A stretch of 64,000 nt of DNA from Salvia splendens (lineage: Eukaryota; Streptophyta; Magnoliopsida; Lamiales; Lamiaceae): positions 1,984,001 through 2,048,000 of the forward strand of contig NC_056041.1 of the NCBI RefSeq assembly GCF_004379255.2, read 5' to 3'. Both the position numbers and the translations under genes were made by a program. The notes beneath the pieces are model-generated. The model was not told the origin of the DNA, made no database searches, and saw only the letters and a program-made list of their open reading frames with translations. This document shows positions 1 through 13,862 of this stretch, in pieces. The stretch's first letter is position 1. Every line of letters begins with the position of its first letter.

Positions 1-3000
1 TTGGACTAGCAAATAATTATTTTTGAATAAATTGTTTATTTTTAAAGAGTGTTTATTTTGTCCTACAAATGGTTGGCATCCACTGGATCTTTCTTTGCTA
101 CTCTTACCCTCAATCACTGATTTATTATGCTTGTCTACTTCTCCCTTTTCTTCGCTTTTTCGTTTACTTTTGTATATTTACAATCGTTAGATTTTTATAA
201 CTATCAAAATTTTGGAGTACAATTTCACGTTAATTGTGTTTGTTAGTTGTTTAAAAATATGGAAATGTTGATTTGTTACATTTGTTTATGTATTTATTTG
301 TATAGTTTAGAAATAAAAATTGCTAAATCTTTCTTGATTTAGAATGTGGCAAATGCCCAAAACAAATGCGATGCGAATAAGGGGAGGAAAAAAATATAAA
401 AAAAAGGAAAGAATACAACAAATGAAGCTAACTCAAATAGAATCTTGACAACGGTGAACAATGAAAGGGAAATTAAATAGGTAGAAAATAAAGAACTATT
501 TTTGAATTACTATAAAAAAATGATTCCATGAACTTTAGTAAAAATACGAAAGCTACTACACGACCACGATGTGACAAATAGTCTCATTATTATTTGGTGT
601 TTTCTTGCCTTAGACATGAATGTCGTATGAAATTATAGATTTTAATGTTACTAGCTATGTGTTGTACAACATTTACACTATATATGAATTTTCAGAAATA
701 ATGGGTCCATTGTCCATACATTCTAAAAGAGAAAAATTGAAACAATAAAGAAACTAATGGAATATTTATGGGTCTCTAATCTCTATATATATATGAAATG
801 ACCTTTGATGCTTGATCTTTTTCCTCCTCATCATGGGATGTCTTGTCTTATTGAACAATTATTTTGCTTGAAATGTACATTCTTTAATATAAAGTTTGAT
901 TGATATTTTTGGTCGAGTTGATTACGTAATACAAGTCGGGGCATAATAAAACAATTTATTTTTATTTATTTTTTTATATTTTCACTAGTATAGTTGTAAA
1001 TTGTACTTAACAAAGAATCATTAATTGGTACATTTATTTATATAAAAAATATTTTTTCAGCGTTTCTTCGGTCATTAAATCAAAGTGATGTTCCATTTTG
1101 CAATTTGTTAACAACTAGAGTTGAATATTCTCAATATGTGGTGGTGAATAAAGCTGAATTTATTCTTATATGACATCGAGGTGATGCTAATATACTTTAT
1201 TTTATTTATTTTTCTTTAACAAGAATCATGTATGGTCGATTGATAATGAAATCTAAAATTATAGTCTTCACCTTCCACTTAATGAATTAAGTACTCATTA
1301 CACTAATCAAATTAAGTATATTTAATTCAGAAATGGAAGTAATCAAGGCCATGAAGGCCAAACCCACTTTAAAATCTCTTTCCCAAATTAGGAAAAAAGA
1401 CGTTTGCTGTTTCGTTAAAGTCCATTATGGAAGGAAGAGATGAACCCAGTGTATTATAATAAAAGCAAATTAAATCATCTTTTTACAATAAACTAATTGA
1501 TCTATAAATTCTGACTAATTATGAGAGAGGACGCCAACTTGATACTATAAATTATAAATACGATCAACCCTAGTTATATAAACAGTAAACCTCACACGGG
1601 TAACTAAAATTCTTCTAAATTATTATTAATGAAAGGTAATACTACATATTACAAAGTATAGCACAGTTTAATTAGTACTAATAACTAAAAAAATATATTG
1701 TTAATAGAGAAATAGATTATTTTTGGTTAACGCACAATTTTTTTAACAGTTTAATTAGTACTAATAACTAAAAAATATATTGTTAATAGAGAAATAGATT
1801 ATTTTTGGTGAACGCACATTAAAAAAAAACTATTTTTAAGAGAGCGACCAAGTATAATTAAAGAATCCAATTTTATTTTTTTTTAATATTTATTTGAAGT
1901 GTTGCCCCTTTTCCACTGGGGTTGGAGAAGACAAGTGATTGTTGAATTGCAATAGTAAAAACCATCATGAATACTGTTTGTATACAGTTGATGGAGTAGG
2001 AGTAGTATAATAAAAATGGCAAAATAAATTAATAATTATATGGTGTTTGTGTTTGTGGAAATGGAATAACACATGGCTACCATTTGTGGGCACCAAAGCA
2101 TAAATATTAAAAAGGGCCCATTTAGAATCTTTCACTGTGCTCCCCTCAAGAGTCAAGAGAATCTTAATCTCAAAATCTTGCAACATAAGTAAATGAAAAT
2201 AACTTCTTTTATATGACTAATTTCAAACATTTAATCATTTGAATTGATTATATGAATTTAGTAGGTGTAGCTAGAAGTGCTATATAGGACATTGAATTGA
2301 TTATATTTATATTAAAATCCACCTACATATAATTTATTTTGATACTATAAACTCAAATATAAAAAATGGTAGCTTTTAATTGGATGGTAAATTAAACCGG
2401 ATAATATCAGTAATGGAAATATTCTTAATTGTAATATTTTTTTTAAAGTTCAATTTGTTTGGTTTTGGAAGATATTGAGTGGAAAATTAACATTGACTCT
2501 ATAAAAGTTTAAATTACTCCGTATATTCTTTTGAAATATCCGAAACCTGGATAACTTTTTAAAAAAAGACCATTCTTATTATTTTTTCCTTTTTTTTCCA
2601 TATTGTGTCACTCCATCATGCAACGCAATATTCTACTTCAACTTTTCTTATATTCGCAGAGGCATGAATTAACTACAAATAAATGTAAATAATGTTATGT
2701 TAATATAATCGATGTCTATAATAACGTAATTAACTCGATATACAATAATATTTCACTAGTATACTCACATAGAAGCACAAAATGACTTAATCCTCTATAC
2801 CAAAAAAAATCACTAACATAACATCGTCGATTTTCTGTATATTGTATGAATCTTTATACAAAAAATCATCTCGTCACAATGAAATATACAAAAATTATTT
2901 ATCGTAAAATTCTAAACTCGAAACGAGGTAATGCATCCCCCCTAACAAAAGGGCATTTCTTATATTTGGTGTTTGGCACACTCTTTGTTTCCAACTAAGT

Positions 3001-6000
3001 CTAAAGTCCTAAAAAAGCTTCTTTGTAAGAGCTGAAGTCATGCTTGCTTTTGTCTATATTTACAATAATGTATTCCATTATTTATATACATTCATTTATT
3101 TATTTTCCCTCCTAAGCTTTGTTTAATTGGTCCATGTTTACTTGCAACTATTTCATCATGAACTCATTAACCACATTTCTTTAATGCTGCACTAGCCATC
3201 TTATGGCTGTGAATTCTTCACACAAAATTGAAATGTCTTGGGGGCAAAATAAAAATATTGTTAAAGCATGCTTTTTAGCATAGTAATTTTTTAGAAAAAA
3301 AGTGTTCTATGATATAATGATGCATCACATAAAAGCTTCACCAGCTAGGACCTCCCTCTCTTGAATTATTTATTTTGCAATCATGCACCTCCTATATTTT
3401 CTTCTTATATGTACGTGTTATTTTTCCTTTTCACACACACTTTTTAAGGATTTTAAACAGAAGTAACTAACCATGAACTTCACATTTTATATCATACGTC
3501 ACAAACAAAAAAAATTATATACTAGGGCATGATGAATTCACGGTGAAAAATGACGAATTCCATATAATTACAAATATAAGTTGTTACATCATGTGACCTC
3601 AAAGTTTGGATTCCATCATGTGATATTTTAGAATGTAAACAAAACTGGAAGAGAATAATTTAATTTGTACCCTACTTATGATCAATATTGGGTACCATAT
3701 TAAATAAGGCTGATTAAAGTTGGCAATAAGATATATATTGTACAAATTTTGATTATTTCTAAAATAAATCCACGTTAAATTTTAGTTTTATTTTGGTCGG
3801 CAAAATATTTTTGAATAGATGATGTTTATATTTTAAAGAATATAGTACAATATAAACAAACCTTCAACTGACATAATCTGTAAACTCATGAAATAAGTTG
3901 TGAAAAAAATATATGCCTAAAGGAAAATGATTTTGTAGGAGAATAATAACCAGGCTTTGATGGGCCCCCAAACGACTGGACCCGTTGCAGATTATATGGG
4001 CCTTGAATTAAAGTTTCGTAAATGATATATAACATTATTTTAAAATTGGATCTGGGTTCTGCTGGGCCATAATGGCCCAATTGAAATCTAGTGAAGATTT
4101 ACAATAAAAAAATACTAGTATATACATTTTCAATTTCTGAGCAAGTACAAAATTTCCCTTCTATAAATACACACACCCGTAGTATGTTTATCATCAATTA
4201 ATTTCAGGCTTTGGATTAAAATCGGGTCTAACAAAATTTCGCCTATTTTGAATATTATTGAAGTAATTCACATACTAAAAATATAAATGGATTGATTAAT
4301 GATATTATTATTATTATTATTATTCTGGTGATTTATATGGGTTGTGGTCCATGACATAGTGGGCCAAGCCCAAAACTGATTAGGATGGATGGATTGAGAA
4401 ATATTTGGCATTTTCGATTCGGGTTATCTAAATTTCCTATCATTTAAATCAAGTCTTTTTATAGGGTTAAGATTTTTTTGCTCCTAAAAAGATGCATTTC
4501 TAATTTTCATTGATGATGTATTTTAATGCCTTCAAATTGATTTTTCTTTTCAGGCATGATTAAACCTCGGTTGATTTTCATCGACTATGATCGGATACAC
4601 CACATTCAATTTAAGATTATAATGTTTACCTTAGTAAAATTTCTTTTTCTACTACTTTCAATTGTCATATCTCGATTTTGATTTTAAAATTATCTAATTG
4701 TTAGAGCCCGTTTTGTTTGGGTATGCAGCGGCCAATTTAGAAAATATTATAATGTTCATTCTTTTTGGGAGTGCAACCACAAAAAAATGAAATTTATGCA
4801 CACCTTAATTTTTATGAGCGTTACCATATATTATAAACTTCAATGCGTTGATGGACTCTAATTCTAAGATTTTATGAATAAATAAAAAAATGCATAAAGT
4901 TTAGCCAAACATTACAAATTGGTGATTAAATTATAATTACGTGCCCACACGCGTTAAAAATACTAGTAGTAGTTGGAAAAGGCGTGAAATAAAATAAAAT
5001 AATATGGCGTGGATTGATGCAAGTAAAATGACAAATGAAAACTTACACAAATCTATAATTTATTTAATCATAAGACAATATATTCATATTTTCAAGTTAT
5101 TGTCGAGAACATGATTTAGCAGAGGCAGCATCGCAGCATAGCAAGTCACGTTCTTTTGTTTGGTACTTAAATTGGCATTTTCATCAAACCCACTCCCCTT
5201 TATTTATTTTTATCACCTTTAATTTAATTTGATATGTCTACCTAAATATCACACGTCGGAAGTGATTTTTTATCTAATTAATAAGTATAATATACTTATA
5301 AATTGAACAATATTAAGAATATAATTTGCTAAAAAATTAACTTTCAATAGTGTGTACTCTTATAATTAAAAAACAGTATTTTTATGCAATTCATAAATTT
5401 GATTATTATAATTATAGTTATAATTCAGGAGATATATAAGAAAAGAAAATTAAAATATAAAATATATAGTATTTTTATTTATTTTATGATTTATATGTTT
5501 ATGCGTTTGTACTTTGTACATGTGTATGCGTGTACAGAGATAAATATTGCCACAAATTCTTCCATGTTATCACATGCCTCTAAACTCCAAAAAAATATAT
5601 TACCTTATCATAAAAAAGGGGAGTTTATAACATTGGCGTCCAAAATTATTCTATTTATTTACTACTCCTACTACTATTTCATGATGAAAAGTAGAAAATA
5701 AATTTAACTTCCAACCATATGTAATAAATTTTCAATAATGAAAGTTTCAGTCCATATAATAACGACGTGCACTAACTCTCAATCATTTGCTCCAAAAAAC
5801 ACAAATTGTACGAAAATAAACCTATAAAAACGGAATCATAAATTTAGGAGAATTATTTTTACTGGAACAAGAATGTGACAACATCCTAAAATGAAAGTAA
5901 CCTGACAACCTCTCTTAAATAGGAATTGCAATACATGTTGAAAAATGATGGTGCCCACTTTTACAGATTCATTCAAATTTAATGGAGTTATCCAAAATTA

Positions 6001-6700
6001 AGTAAGGATTTGTTCGAATATTAGCCTAGTCAATCGAGCATGATTAACAATTATATCGACGACCTCAATATCCATATTTATTTTTTTACTACTTTTGGCC
6101 TAAACTCAATATTGAGTGGCAGTGTTGAACATTGAGAAGTGTTTGGTCATTAGCACCCGGCAAAGAAATTTTTTTGCGTTCGCTACTATCGGGTGATTTG
6201 GTTCACTTTATACGCCAATAATATTAATGTTAGTTTTTAATTGCTAAATATAGGAGTATAATTATTTAATTCATATGTTATTAATTTATGTTTGTGTGTG
6301 ATATTAACTAGCTTTTCATTTTTATTAAATTGATTTTCTATGCTTTTGAGTAGGAAAGAATATTTATTACACATTTCCGTGAGTACATGTCCCCTCAGAT
6401 CCTATTTGGAATAATTAGTTATTCCACCCATTAATTATACGTAGAAAACATAATTAATTCTATCAAATCAAGAGGGTCAAATTCACTAATTATGGAGTAC
6501 AACAAAAATACACAGTGTCACTGAAAAAAAAATCCACTTTTTGTAATATCAGCAGTAAAATAATTCAAGTCATTTTAGTTAATTGCTTAGAAATACAATT
6601 ATTGAAGGAGGAAAAGAAAACAAAGGATAAGACAAAGTGAAACGTATGAAATGCCTGTTGTCTTAATTGGCCTATGGTTTTTTTCGATGTAGAGATGAAG
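1..6700. other. AT-rich intergenic region, no gene recognised
   Basis: I find no convincing exon series here. The open frames (for example 5384-5701) are AT-driven, with low-complexity peptides and no recognisable family. The stretch holds an ~82-bp tandem duplication near 1663-1828, a (TTA)n tract near 4301-4323, and several GGCCCA/TGGGCC motifs between 3960 and 4370 without a gene next to them. Confidence 0.6.
1663..1828. repeat. Tandem duplication, ~82-bp unit
   Basis: Two adjacent copies begin with cagtttaattagtactaata and continue through an atagagaaatagattatttt block to a 'gaacgcaca'/'taacgcaca' end. They differ by a few bases and by A-run length. Confidence 0.8.
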
Positions 6701-6710
6701 AAATAAAAGT

Positions 6711-6715
<5 letters not shown>

Positions 6716-6757
<42 letters not shown>
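6716..6757. repeat. (CT)n microsatellite upstream of the IDD gene
   Basis: An uninterrupted CT dinucleotide tract of about 40 bp lies about 560 bp upstream of the IDD start codon. It makes arginine/glutamate or leucine/serine open frames on both strands, which are artefacts. A short (TG)n tract follows at about 6967-6981. Pyrimidine-rich tracts are common in plant core promoters and 5' leaders. Confidence 0.9.
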
Positions 6758-6760
<3 letters not shown>

Positions 6761-6925
6761 GTTTTCATATGTATGGCTTCTTTCGAATCTTGTTGTTCTC
6801 AGCAACAGTCGATGTTTTTATTGTAAAAGCTTTTGGATTTTTGGAGCTCTACCAATTTCATAGTACTATTTTTTTACCCTTTTCTATCATTTCTAATATA
6901 TCTATACACAATTACACACACGAAA

Positions 6926-6946
6926 ACGTATATATACACATATAAA
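6926..6946 (+). promoter_or_regulatory. Possible TATA region of the IDD gene
   Basis: A gtatatatac / atataaatg stretch lies about 380 bp upstream of the IDD ATG and just before a leader containing TG and GAA repeats. It is the best TATA-like sequence close to the gene. The call rests on sequence resemblance only; the transcription start is not visible. Confidence 0.35.
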
Positions 6947-7317
6947 TGAGTCTTGCCTCAGTTTCTGTGTGTGTGTGTGTGTTGATTAATTTGATGATTT
7001 TTTTTCTCCATCTCTTTCTAGGGTTTGTGAATTGAAGAAGAAGAAGAAGAGAGGCATGATGAATTTGGATTTTGGAGTGATGAAAGCTTTTTGATTGACC
7101 TTTGTGTAATAGGTTTCATCACTTTTTGTGAAACTTTTTTTTCCCCAATTTAGGGTTTTCTTTAATCTCCATAATATTTGATCATTGCCACTTTAGAAAT
7201 CATTGAAAAAGAAAAGCTGAATTTTCTTGACTCTTTAAAAGGTAGAGGTAGTAGTAGCCCTTTTAGATTCACATACACCACAAAAATAAAATAAAAAAAC
7301 ATTTATGAAGGAAAAAA

Positions 7318-9397
7318 ATGTTACAAGGCAATGATTGTATGTCGAATTTAACTTCGGCGATATCGAATGAAGCAAGCATCAATTCGAGCTCAAATGGTAA
7401 TGAAATGGTTGGAGGTACAATCCCACAGCAGCATATGTACAACCCATCACAGCCGCCTCCCAACAAGAGGAGAAGAAACCTACCTGGCAATCCTGGTACA
7501 ATAAATCTCTCATAACTTTTTTTAAAATTTTTATTTAGAATTATAGTGAATTTAACATCCGGATCGAAAAATTTTAGATCCGGACGCGGAGGTGGTGGCG
7601 CTGTCGCCACACGCGCTGATGGCGACGAACCGGTTCGTGTGCGAGATCTGCAACAAGGGTTTCCAGAGGGAGCAGAATCTGCAGCTGCACCGGCGGGGCC
7701 ACAACTTGCCTTGGAAGCTCAAGCAGAGGAGCAATAAAGATGTGGTTAGGAAGAAAGTGTATGTTTGCCCCGAGCCGAGCTGCGTCCATCATGACGCGGC
7801 TCGGGCCCTGGGGGACTTGACCGGGATAAAGAAGCATTTCTTTAGGAAGCACGGCGAGAAGAAGTGGAAGTGTGAGAAATGCTCGAAGCGGTACGCTGTC
7901 CAGTCCGATTGGAAGGCCCATTCCAAGATATGCGGCACCCGTGAGTACCGATGCGATTGCGGTACCCTCTTTTCCTGGTAACCTATATTAATTACTATTG
8001 CGATAAATTTATGCAGCCACATTATGACTGACCTCGCAACACACTTTTTTAATCAATTTATAAATTAATAATTATAATTAATTCTCAAATATTATTTCAT
8101 CATTATGATTTTTTAAATTTGGCCAATTTTTTAAAAAACTATTTTTTGATAGGGTGGAGTGTGGGGGCACTTTTTTAATCAATTTATAAACTAATAATTA
8201 TAATTAATTCTCAAATATTATTCCATCATTATGATTTTTAAAATTTGGCCAATTTTTTAAAATACTATTTTTTGATAGGGTGGGGTGTGGGGGTAGGGAG
8301 AGTAAAGCAAAACTAATCCATGGCTACTTTTCTGCTACAAAAGCAAATTGCTGCTAAAAAATGATAGCTGAAACACAATGGAGTTGACGATTTTTCTGAA
8401 TCAATGCGTGTTGTGTGTGAGAGAGAAAGGTAGAGAAAGAAAACACACATGCACGTAGCAGCAACAAGCAAGAAAGCAAGCAGAGTTGTTTTCTCTTTTG
8501 TTTGGAGATAAATTATGATGACTGCAAACAGTGTACTACTATTTGTATATGGAGAGAGAGAGATACATAATATTACTACTACTATTCTCACTCTCTCTCT
8601 CTCTCTAGCTCTCGTTCTGTTCCATTTGTTGTTTAGCGCCTTGTTTGTTTTCATTTGTTTGTATTCTTCACAGGCGCGACAGTTTCATCACGCACAGAGC
8701 CTTCTGCGACGCCTTAGCCGAAGGGAGCTCCAGAGCCATCCCCCAAACAGGCCCTAACCACCCCCACCCCGAAATCCACCCCTTCGAAAACCCTAATTTC
8801 CCCCAACTCAAGCAAGAAACCCTAAATTTCACCCTCCCTCCGTGGCTCTCCGTCCCCGAAACCCCCAGCCTCTCCTTCTCGGCTGCAGCGCCGTCGCTGA
8901 TGTCAGCCACGGCCCTGCTCCAGAAGGCGGCGCAAATGGGGGTTGCAATGAGAGGGAAAATGCCCTACTTGGGATCCGATCACGAGGACCAAGCTATCCT
9001 CGCGGCCCGGCCCCATCATCAAATGGGTGGCGGACAAGGTTTCAGTGCAACCTCGTCCGCGGCCATGTCACCTCGCGACGAGTTTGCAGCCGCGTACGAG
9101 AATATGGCGATGGCGGCTGCCTCGACGAGCGGGTTTCAAGGGTTTGAGGATAGTTTCAATGGGATGTTCAATGGGAAGAGGAATTCGGAGAGCTTTCAAC
9201 AAGATGGGGGTTTTGTGGGGTTGAGGAAAGAGGGCGGTGGCGGTGGCGGACGAGGCGGCGAAGACGGGATGACGAGAGATTTTTTAGGGTTGAGGGCGTT
9301 CCCGCATAGGGATTTTAGCAATATGGCTGGGCTTGATCAAGTGGGGAGTTCGACGACGTCGTTTGATCATCAAAATCAAGGGCCATGGCAAAGTTGA
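7318..9397 (+). CDS. INDETERMINATE-domain (IDD) C2H2 zinc-finger transcription factor
   Basis: Nuclear DNA-binding regulator of the plant IDD family, whose members act in development, gibberellin/DELLA signalling and SHR/SCR pathways. Exons 7318-7495, 7578-7977 and 8674-9397 join in phase to 433 codons. A basic KRRRNLPG nuclear localisation motif sits near residues 50-57. Four fingers follow: finger 1 ([19 protein letters not shown], Cys81/Cys84/His97/His101), finger 2 (YVCPEPSC...), finger 3 ([19 protein letters not shown]) and finger 4 ([18 protein letters not shown]). The intron 2 site inside finger 4 matches the family. Two conserved C-terminal IDD motifs are present: [14 protein letters not shown] and TRDFLGL. 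The ATG was chosen because it opens exon 1 in phase and gives a normal IDD N-terminus. Which IDD subfamily member it is cannot be decided here. Its 3' part is duplicated at 30241-30603. Confidence 0.95.
8042..8293. repeat. ~126-bp tandem duplication in IDD intron 2
   Basis: Two adjacent copies of an AT-rich unit (cactttttt-aatcaatttataa ... ctattttttgatagggtgg-gtgtgggg), offset by about 126 bp, with only a few mismatches. They lie in the intron between fingers 3/4 and the C-terminal exon, so they do not affect the protein. Confidence 0.85.
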
Positions 9398-10769
9398 TCA
9401 ATGATTTGGATTTTGTACTATTGTTTTCGTGTGTCCCTTTTTTTAGGGAGGGATTTTGGTTGGTTTAGTTTTGATATTTTTGTTGTGTTGATTTGTTTGA
9501 ATTTTGGAAATAACTCTAAGAAGAGATAGTTAAACATCTTTGTTTTTGTTTATTGCAATTTATATGGACTTGTTTTGATCGACGACGGTATATATTTAAT
9601 TACTATAGTATTTTGTGTGTGTGCGCTTGAATCTTAACTAGGCTAATCATCAACTTGAAATTGTTTGTAATAGGAATTTGGTATTAATCTAATTCTCTCA
9701 CCCTTATTTCTTGATCTATATATATACATAGAGAGAATATTAAATACTTGCATTCCATATGATTGAACCTTTTTATTTTTAATTATACCTTTTTTGTTGC
9801 ATTCCATATATGATTGAACCCTTTTATTTTTAATTATACCTTTTTATTTTTAACCATCAATTTTTTGTAAGGTTAATCAAGTTAAAATGACTACAACTAT
9901 TTTAAAATTTTAATTTACACTATGACTACGTGCAATTTTCTATTACAATATGTCGTTGGGTATATATTATATGGGATGATGTTTCCACATGAATAAATAT
10001 ATGCACAGCTACACACATGTGACGTATATATATTATATACAAACTATATACGTATGAAACTAATTTGACGCACTCGACTCATATAATTTATAAAGATAAT
10101 TATAACTTTATAAGAACACACTAAAAAATTGATATTTCAATTTAATTAAAAACAAGTTTAAGCAGCATGTGATTTATAATTGTATATGATCATGCATTAT
10201 ACATAGATATGGAAACAATAATAGAGGCAAGTTGATGAATTATTTGAAGAACTTCAATAAAGCTGATTAATTTATTGACTATATATTATATATTGGCATA
10301 TTTTTTTCTGCTCTGGCCATTTATCAAAGATTCTATTTGAGCTGAAGCATATCTGCATATATATTACAAACGTGTCGAGCTTATGCAAGATAGTCCCTAT
10401 ATTATATAAATAATTATAATAATTATTATATAATTATTTTTTATAACACGACACAGAGAGAGAACAATAAACAATCATAATGATTTTATTAGGCGTGGAT
10501 CGGACTAGTACATAAACTGTACATGTATAATACATGTGTATATATACAAATATTGGACATTATAGTTTTTGTGTTCTTTTGTAGAACTCGATTTCACTAT
10601 TTCGAATTAGTAATATAACACCAAATAACACAATATAGATTTATGAATATATTCATTATTTATTTATAATAGAATTGAACGCAACTTGTCATTTTAGCGA
10701 CATCAAACGATACAACCTCTTCTATGTAGTAATATATTAATCGAAAGGTCAAGTATTCGAACTCCATTA
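9398..10769. other. IDD 3' flank, no gene; first copy of duplicated segment
   Basis: AT-rich DNA after the IDD stop, without coding signal. A short tandem duplication of a 'gcattccatat...attgaaccttttt' unit lies at about 9750-9845. From here to 10769 the sequence is colinear with 30604-33060, as a diverged copy. Confidence 0.7.
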
Positions 10770-10774
10770 TTTTC
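10770..10774. repeat. Target-site duplication of the LTR retrotransposon (left)
   Basis: TTTTC immediately before the TGATGATTGG start of the left LTR; identical to 21817-21821. Confidence 0.9.
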
Positions 10775-11436
10775 TGATGATTGGGCGAATTTTTGATGGT
10801 AACAAATGCGGGTAAAAGAAAATATAGATCACGACACAAGGAATTACGTGGTTCGATTTACTGAGGTAAATCTACGTCCACGGGAAGAACGGAGGGCAAG
10901 ATTGTATTGCTTGATCTGGTTTACAGCTTACAAATACAGACTTGCTATATGATCTTTTTCGTCTAGAGAGTTTTCCTTTTTTTTTCAGTCTATCTGATCT
11001 AAGTTCTATTTATACATTGAACTAAGATCGTGGCTTGCATCACCACTAACTAGGTCGTGGCTTACATCACCACTAACTAGGTTGTGGATGTCGTGGAGGT
11101 CATGAGATCCTGCATGGGTCCACTATCTCTTTGTTTGGTCCGCTATCCTGCATGAGATCCTGCATGAGTTGACACCACTAAATAGATCGTGTAGTGGAGG
11201 TCGTGGAGGTTCTGCATGAGTCCACTATCTCCCAGTTCGGTCGAATACTGAGACCGAACTGCTGAACTATTGCCGAGCAGCTTCTGCCGATCTGAGAGTA
11301 GAGCTTGATTGGTCGGCTTTTACCGAGCTGTAGGCTGGGGCCGAACTCTTTGGTAATGCCGAACTGATACTCTTCCTTGGGCTTTGGGCTGATGGGCCGT
11401 CACTGCTATTGGGCTTGTTTAGTACGTACCCCATCA
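10775..11436 (-). repeat. LTR (3' LTR of the minus-strand element)
   Basis: 662 bp, beginning TGATGATTGGGC and ending GTACCCCATCA. It is colinear with 21155-21816 and differs at one position (11334). It contains the same minus-strand TATAAATAG box as the other LTR. Confidence 0.97.
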
Positions 11437-11449
11437 CTACCCCCCCCGA
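11437..11449 (-). promoter_or_regulatory. Polypurine tract
   Basis: On the minus strand an eight-G run followed by TAG abuts the 3' LTR. This is the position and composition expected of the plus-strand primer for reverse transcription. No other purine run lies against the LTR. Confidence 0.75.
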
Positions 11450-11774
11450 AAAGCGAAGTGAATCACTTCGGCGAAGCGAGTCACTTCGGCATTCTGGATA
11501 AAGGTACGGGGGAGGCTGACGTTAGGGGACGTGCCTTGCGCGTGACTGCATTAAATGCGACAGTAAAATCCGGCCGTTGAATCCTGAAAAGGTGGGATTC
11601 GAAACGGTGCGATGATTTTGAAATCTTCTCCGAATCTGATAAATACGTCCTTTCTTCATCATTTGCACACTTTTGCTATTGCTTCTTCTGCACTCTCTCT
11701 CTTTTGCGTAAAAATTTCCTTCCGCTTTCAAGAATTTCTTCAGAATTTTTTCAGACTTTCAAAGAGTAAGAACT

Positions 11775-13637
11775 ATGTCTTCTTCTTCTTCTTCTGAGTC
11801 AGGTAGCGGTAGGAAAGGGGATAAGGGGTCTTCTAGCCGGAAAGAATCCGGGGAGAAGACCGTAGAGTATTTTCACAGCATCTTGAGTAAGGATACTGTG
11901 ATATCCCTACACGAAAAATATTTTTTTCCTGGGGGGAAGGTTGCGATTCCCGACGACCTTCATAGGGCTGACTCGCCGCCGGAGGGTTACGCCACCGTTT
12001 ATGAAGCCGGCTTGGAATGCGGGCTTCGTTTCCCTCTTCCCCCTGCCTTTGTAGAGCTGCTTGATTTTTTTCAACTCCCTTTAGGTCAGGTGACTCCGAA
12101 CTCTTGGAGGCACTTATCGGCCTTTGCTGCCGAACTGCGTAGGCTAGATAAGGATCTGTCTCTGAGGGCAATCCTTAATTTCTTCCAGTTTAAGAGAAAA
12201 AGATCTTGGTTTTACTTGATCCCTTTACAGCCTTTTAGGGCCTTCTGCAAAACCAAGTGGCCAAAGTGGCAACATCGCTTCTTTTTTTATAATAGGACAG
12301 CGGCTCCGGGCTTTCCCTGGAGAGGGCCGAAGTCCGTGATTCCTCATCCTCGGTTAGAACCGTTGGACGAGCTCGAGGGCGAGCTCAATAAGATTCCTAT
12401 GATTAGGAAGCAGTACCTGGAGTCTGAGCTCGTCAAGGGCGACTTCGTGTTCGACTCCTCGTCTTCGGACGAAGAGACCGAGGGTGAGGAATTCTTTTTT
12501 GTGCCTTACTGCTTTTGTGGCGAAAACTAACCTTGCTTTCTTGCTTTTTGGCAGTGAACTTGCTAAACAAGCTCGGTCGCAAATCCTCCGAATCTAAGGA
12601 ACCGGAGAGGCTGAAAACCACCAGCTCGGCGTCTGATGCCGAGAAGAATCCGAAGAGGCAAAAGACCTCTTCGGATCCAAAGAAGCCGGAGTCGACTTCG
12701 GCAAGGGGGAAGGGGAGGATTCAGAAACCCCCAAGAGCGCCAGAGAAAGACGTGGTCTTGGCGCCTCCTTCGGAACATATCTGTGAGCCCTTTTTATGGC
12801 CCACGGACTTCGCCGAGGTGAATTCTCTTCTTTATTTTCTGGCCTTGCTTTTTTCCCGTATTTTTTGTGGCCCCTCGGTTGACTTTTTCCTTTTTCCATT
12901 TTCAGAGGAACGATATGCTCTCCAAGCTCGTCGCCGTTGAACTCTCCAAAGCGTCCAACGATTATGCTGAGATGCAGAGGAAGTTGGCGGCTGCTCGTCA
13001 CCAGGCCGAACAGGCTAAGGCAGACTTTGAGAAGGCCAGAGCTGCTAGGATCTCGGCCCAGGATGAAGCCCAGTTTGCCAAGAACCAGCTCGTCATCCAG
13101 CGAGAGCAGACGAAACGGAGGGATGCTGCCGCCGTGGTTGCCCAAGGGGAGGTTCTCCGTGCTTTCGCGGAGAAACTCTTTCTGAGCAATCAATTTTCGG
13201 CCTTTGTCGGTGATCTGCTGAAACTGATGACCGATAATGCCGAGCAGGGGCCCGAAGTCGTCCTGCCGCTGTACGGCCGAGAGATAGCAGCTCGTCTCCA
13301 GAGTCTGCCGCTCCTTGAGGAGCTTGCTTCGTCCTCGGTCCTGCTTTCTGCTGACCGAGTTCGTAGTTGCCGAGCTGACCGGGACGAGAATATGGAGGCT
13401 ATCTTTGCCTCCTTAGGGCCAGTTTCACCCGCTCCAATTTTCCACGGAGAGGGTGAGACCGAGCAGCTTGATCAGCAGACCGGAGACAGGCAGGCCGATC
13501 AAGAGGTGCTGCTGATCGGTGATGGGGGCACCGAGCAGGCTGGGGGGAGCAAGGAGGCCGAGGCTGAAGCTGAGGCAGACAAGGAGAAGGAAGCTGAACC
13601 TCACCGAGGAGCCGGAGACGAAGCTGGCGGAGTATGA
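11775..13637 (+). CDS. Intron-containing antisense gene of the retrotransposon (putative gypsy-type transposon domain protein)
   Basis: Encoded on the strand opposite to gag-pol. Three exons (11775-12483, 12555-12817, 12906-13637) splice by GT-AG in phase into 567 codons. The unspliced frames stop within each intron. The N-terminus is Ser/Lys-rich. Residues ~35-200 (SKDTVISLHEKYFFPGG, LPPAFVELLDFFQLPLGQVTPNSW, AILNFFQFKRK, WQHRFFFYNR) resemble the 'putative gypsy type transposon' domain (Pfam Transposase_28) common in plant genomes. Exon 2 is basic and low-complexity. Exon 3 opens with a long Ala/Gln/Lys/Glu-rich predicted coiled coil and ends in an acidic tail. In Tat/Grande elements an antisense ORF of unknown function is known at this place. 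Function is unknown. Promoter and expression cannot be seen, though a GATAAATAC motif lies about 140 bp upstream. Confidence 0.75.
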
Positions 13638-13862
13638 TTTCGTCTCCCTTCTCTTAGTTTAGTTTCTTCCTTCTTGTAAAATGGCCTTGAAGCCCTCCTT
13701 GTGTAAAATTTTTTTTTCTTATGAATGAAAAAATTCTTCTTTCTACACTTGTGTCTTCGTATAGCTTTTCGTACTCTCTTTTACTCCTGTTGTGGTTTAC
13801 TACCTGCTCAGTAAAATGAAATGCCGAACTGACATAGCCGCTTTGTATTCTTAACTCTTAAG

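Noticed and set aside
3960..4372. Cluster of TGGGCC/GGCCCA motifs resembling site II promoter elements
   Set aside because: No gene begins within several kilobases on either strand, so a promoter call is unsupported.
5384..5701. 105-codon open frame on the plus strand
   Set aside because: AT-driven composition (Ile/Tyr/Lys-rich), no family resemblance, no promoter or splice context.
6565..6945. Open frames rich in Arg-Glu or Leu-Ser around 6565-6945
   Set aside because: They are translations of the CT microsatellite in the IDD upstream region.
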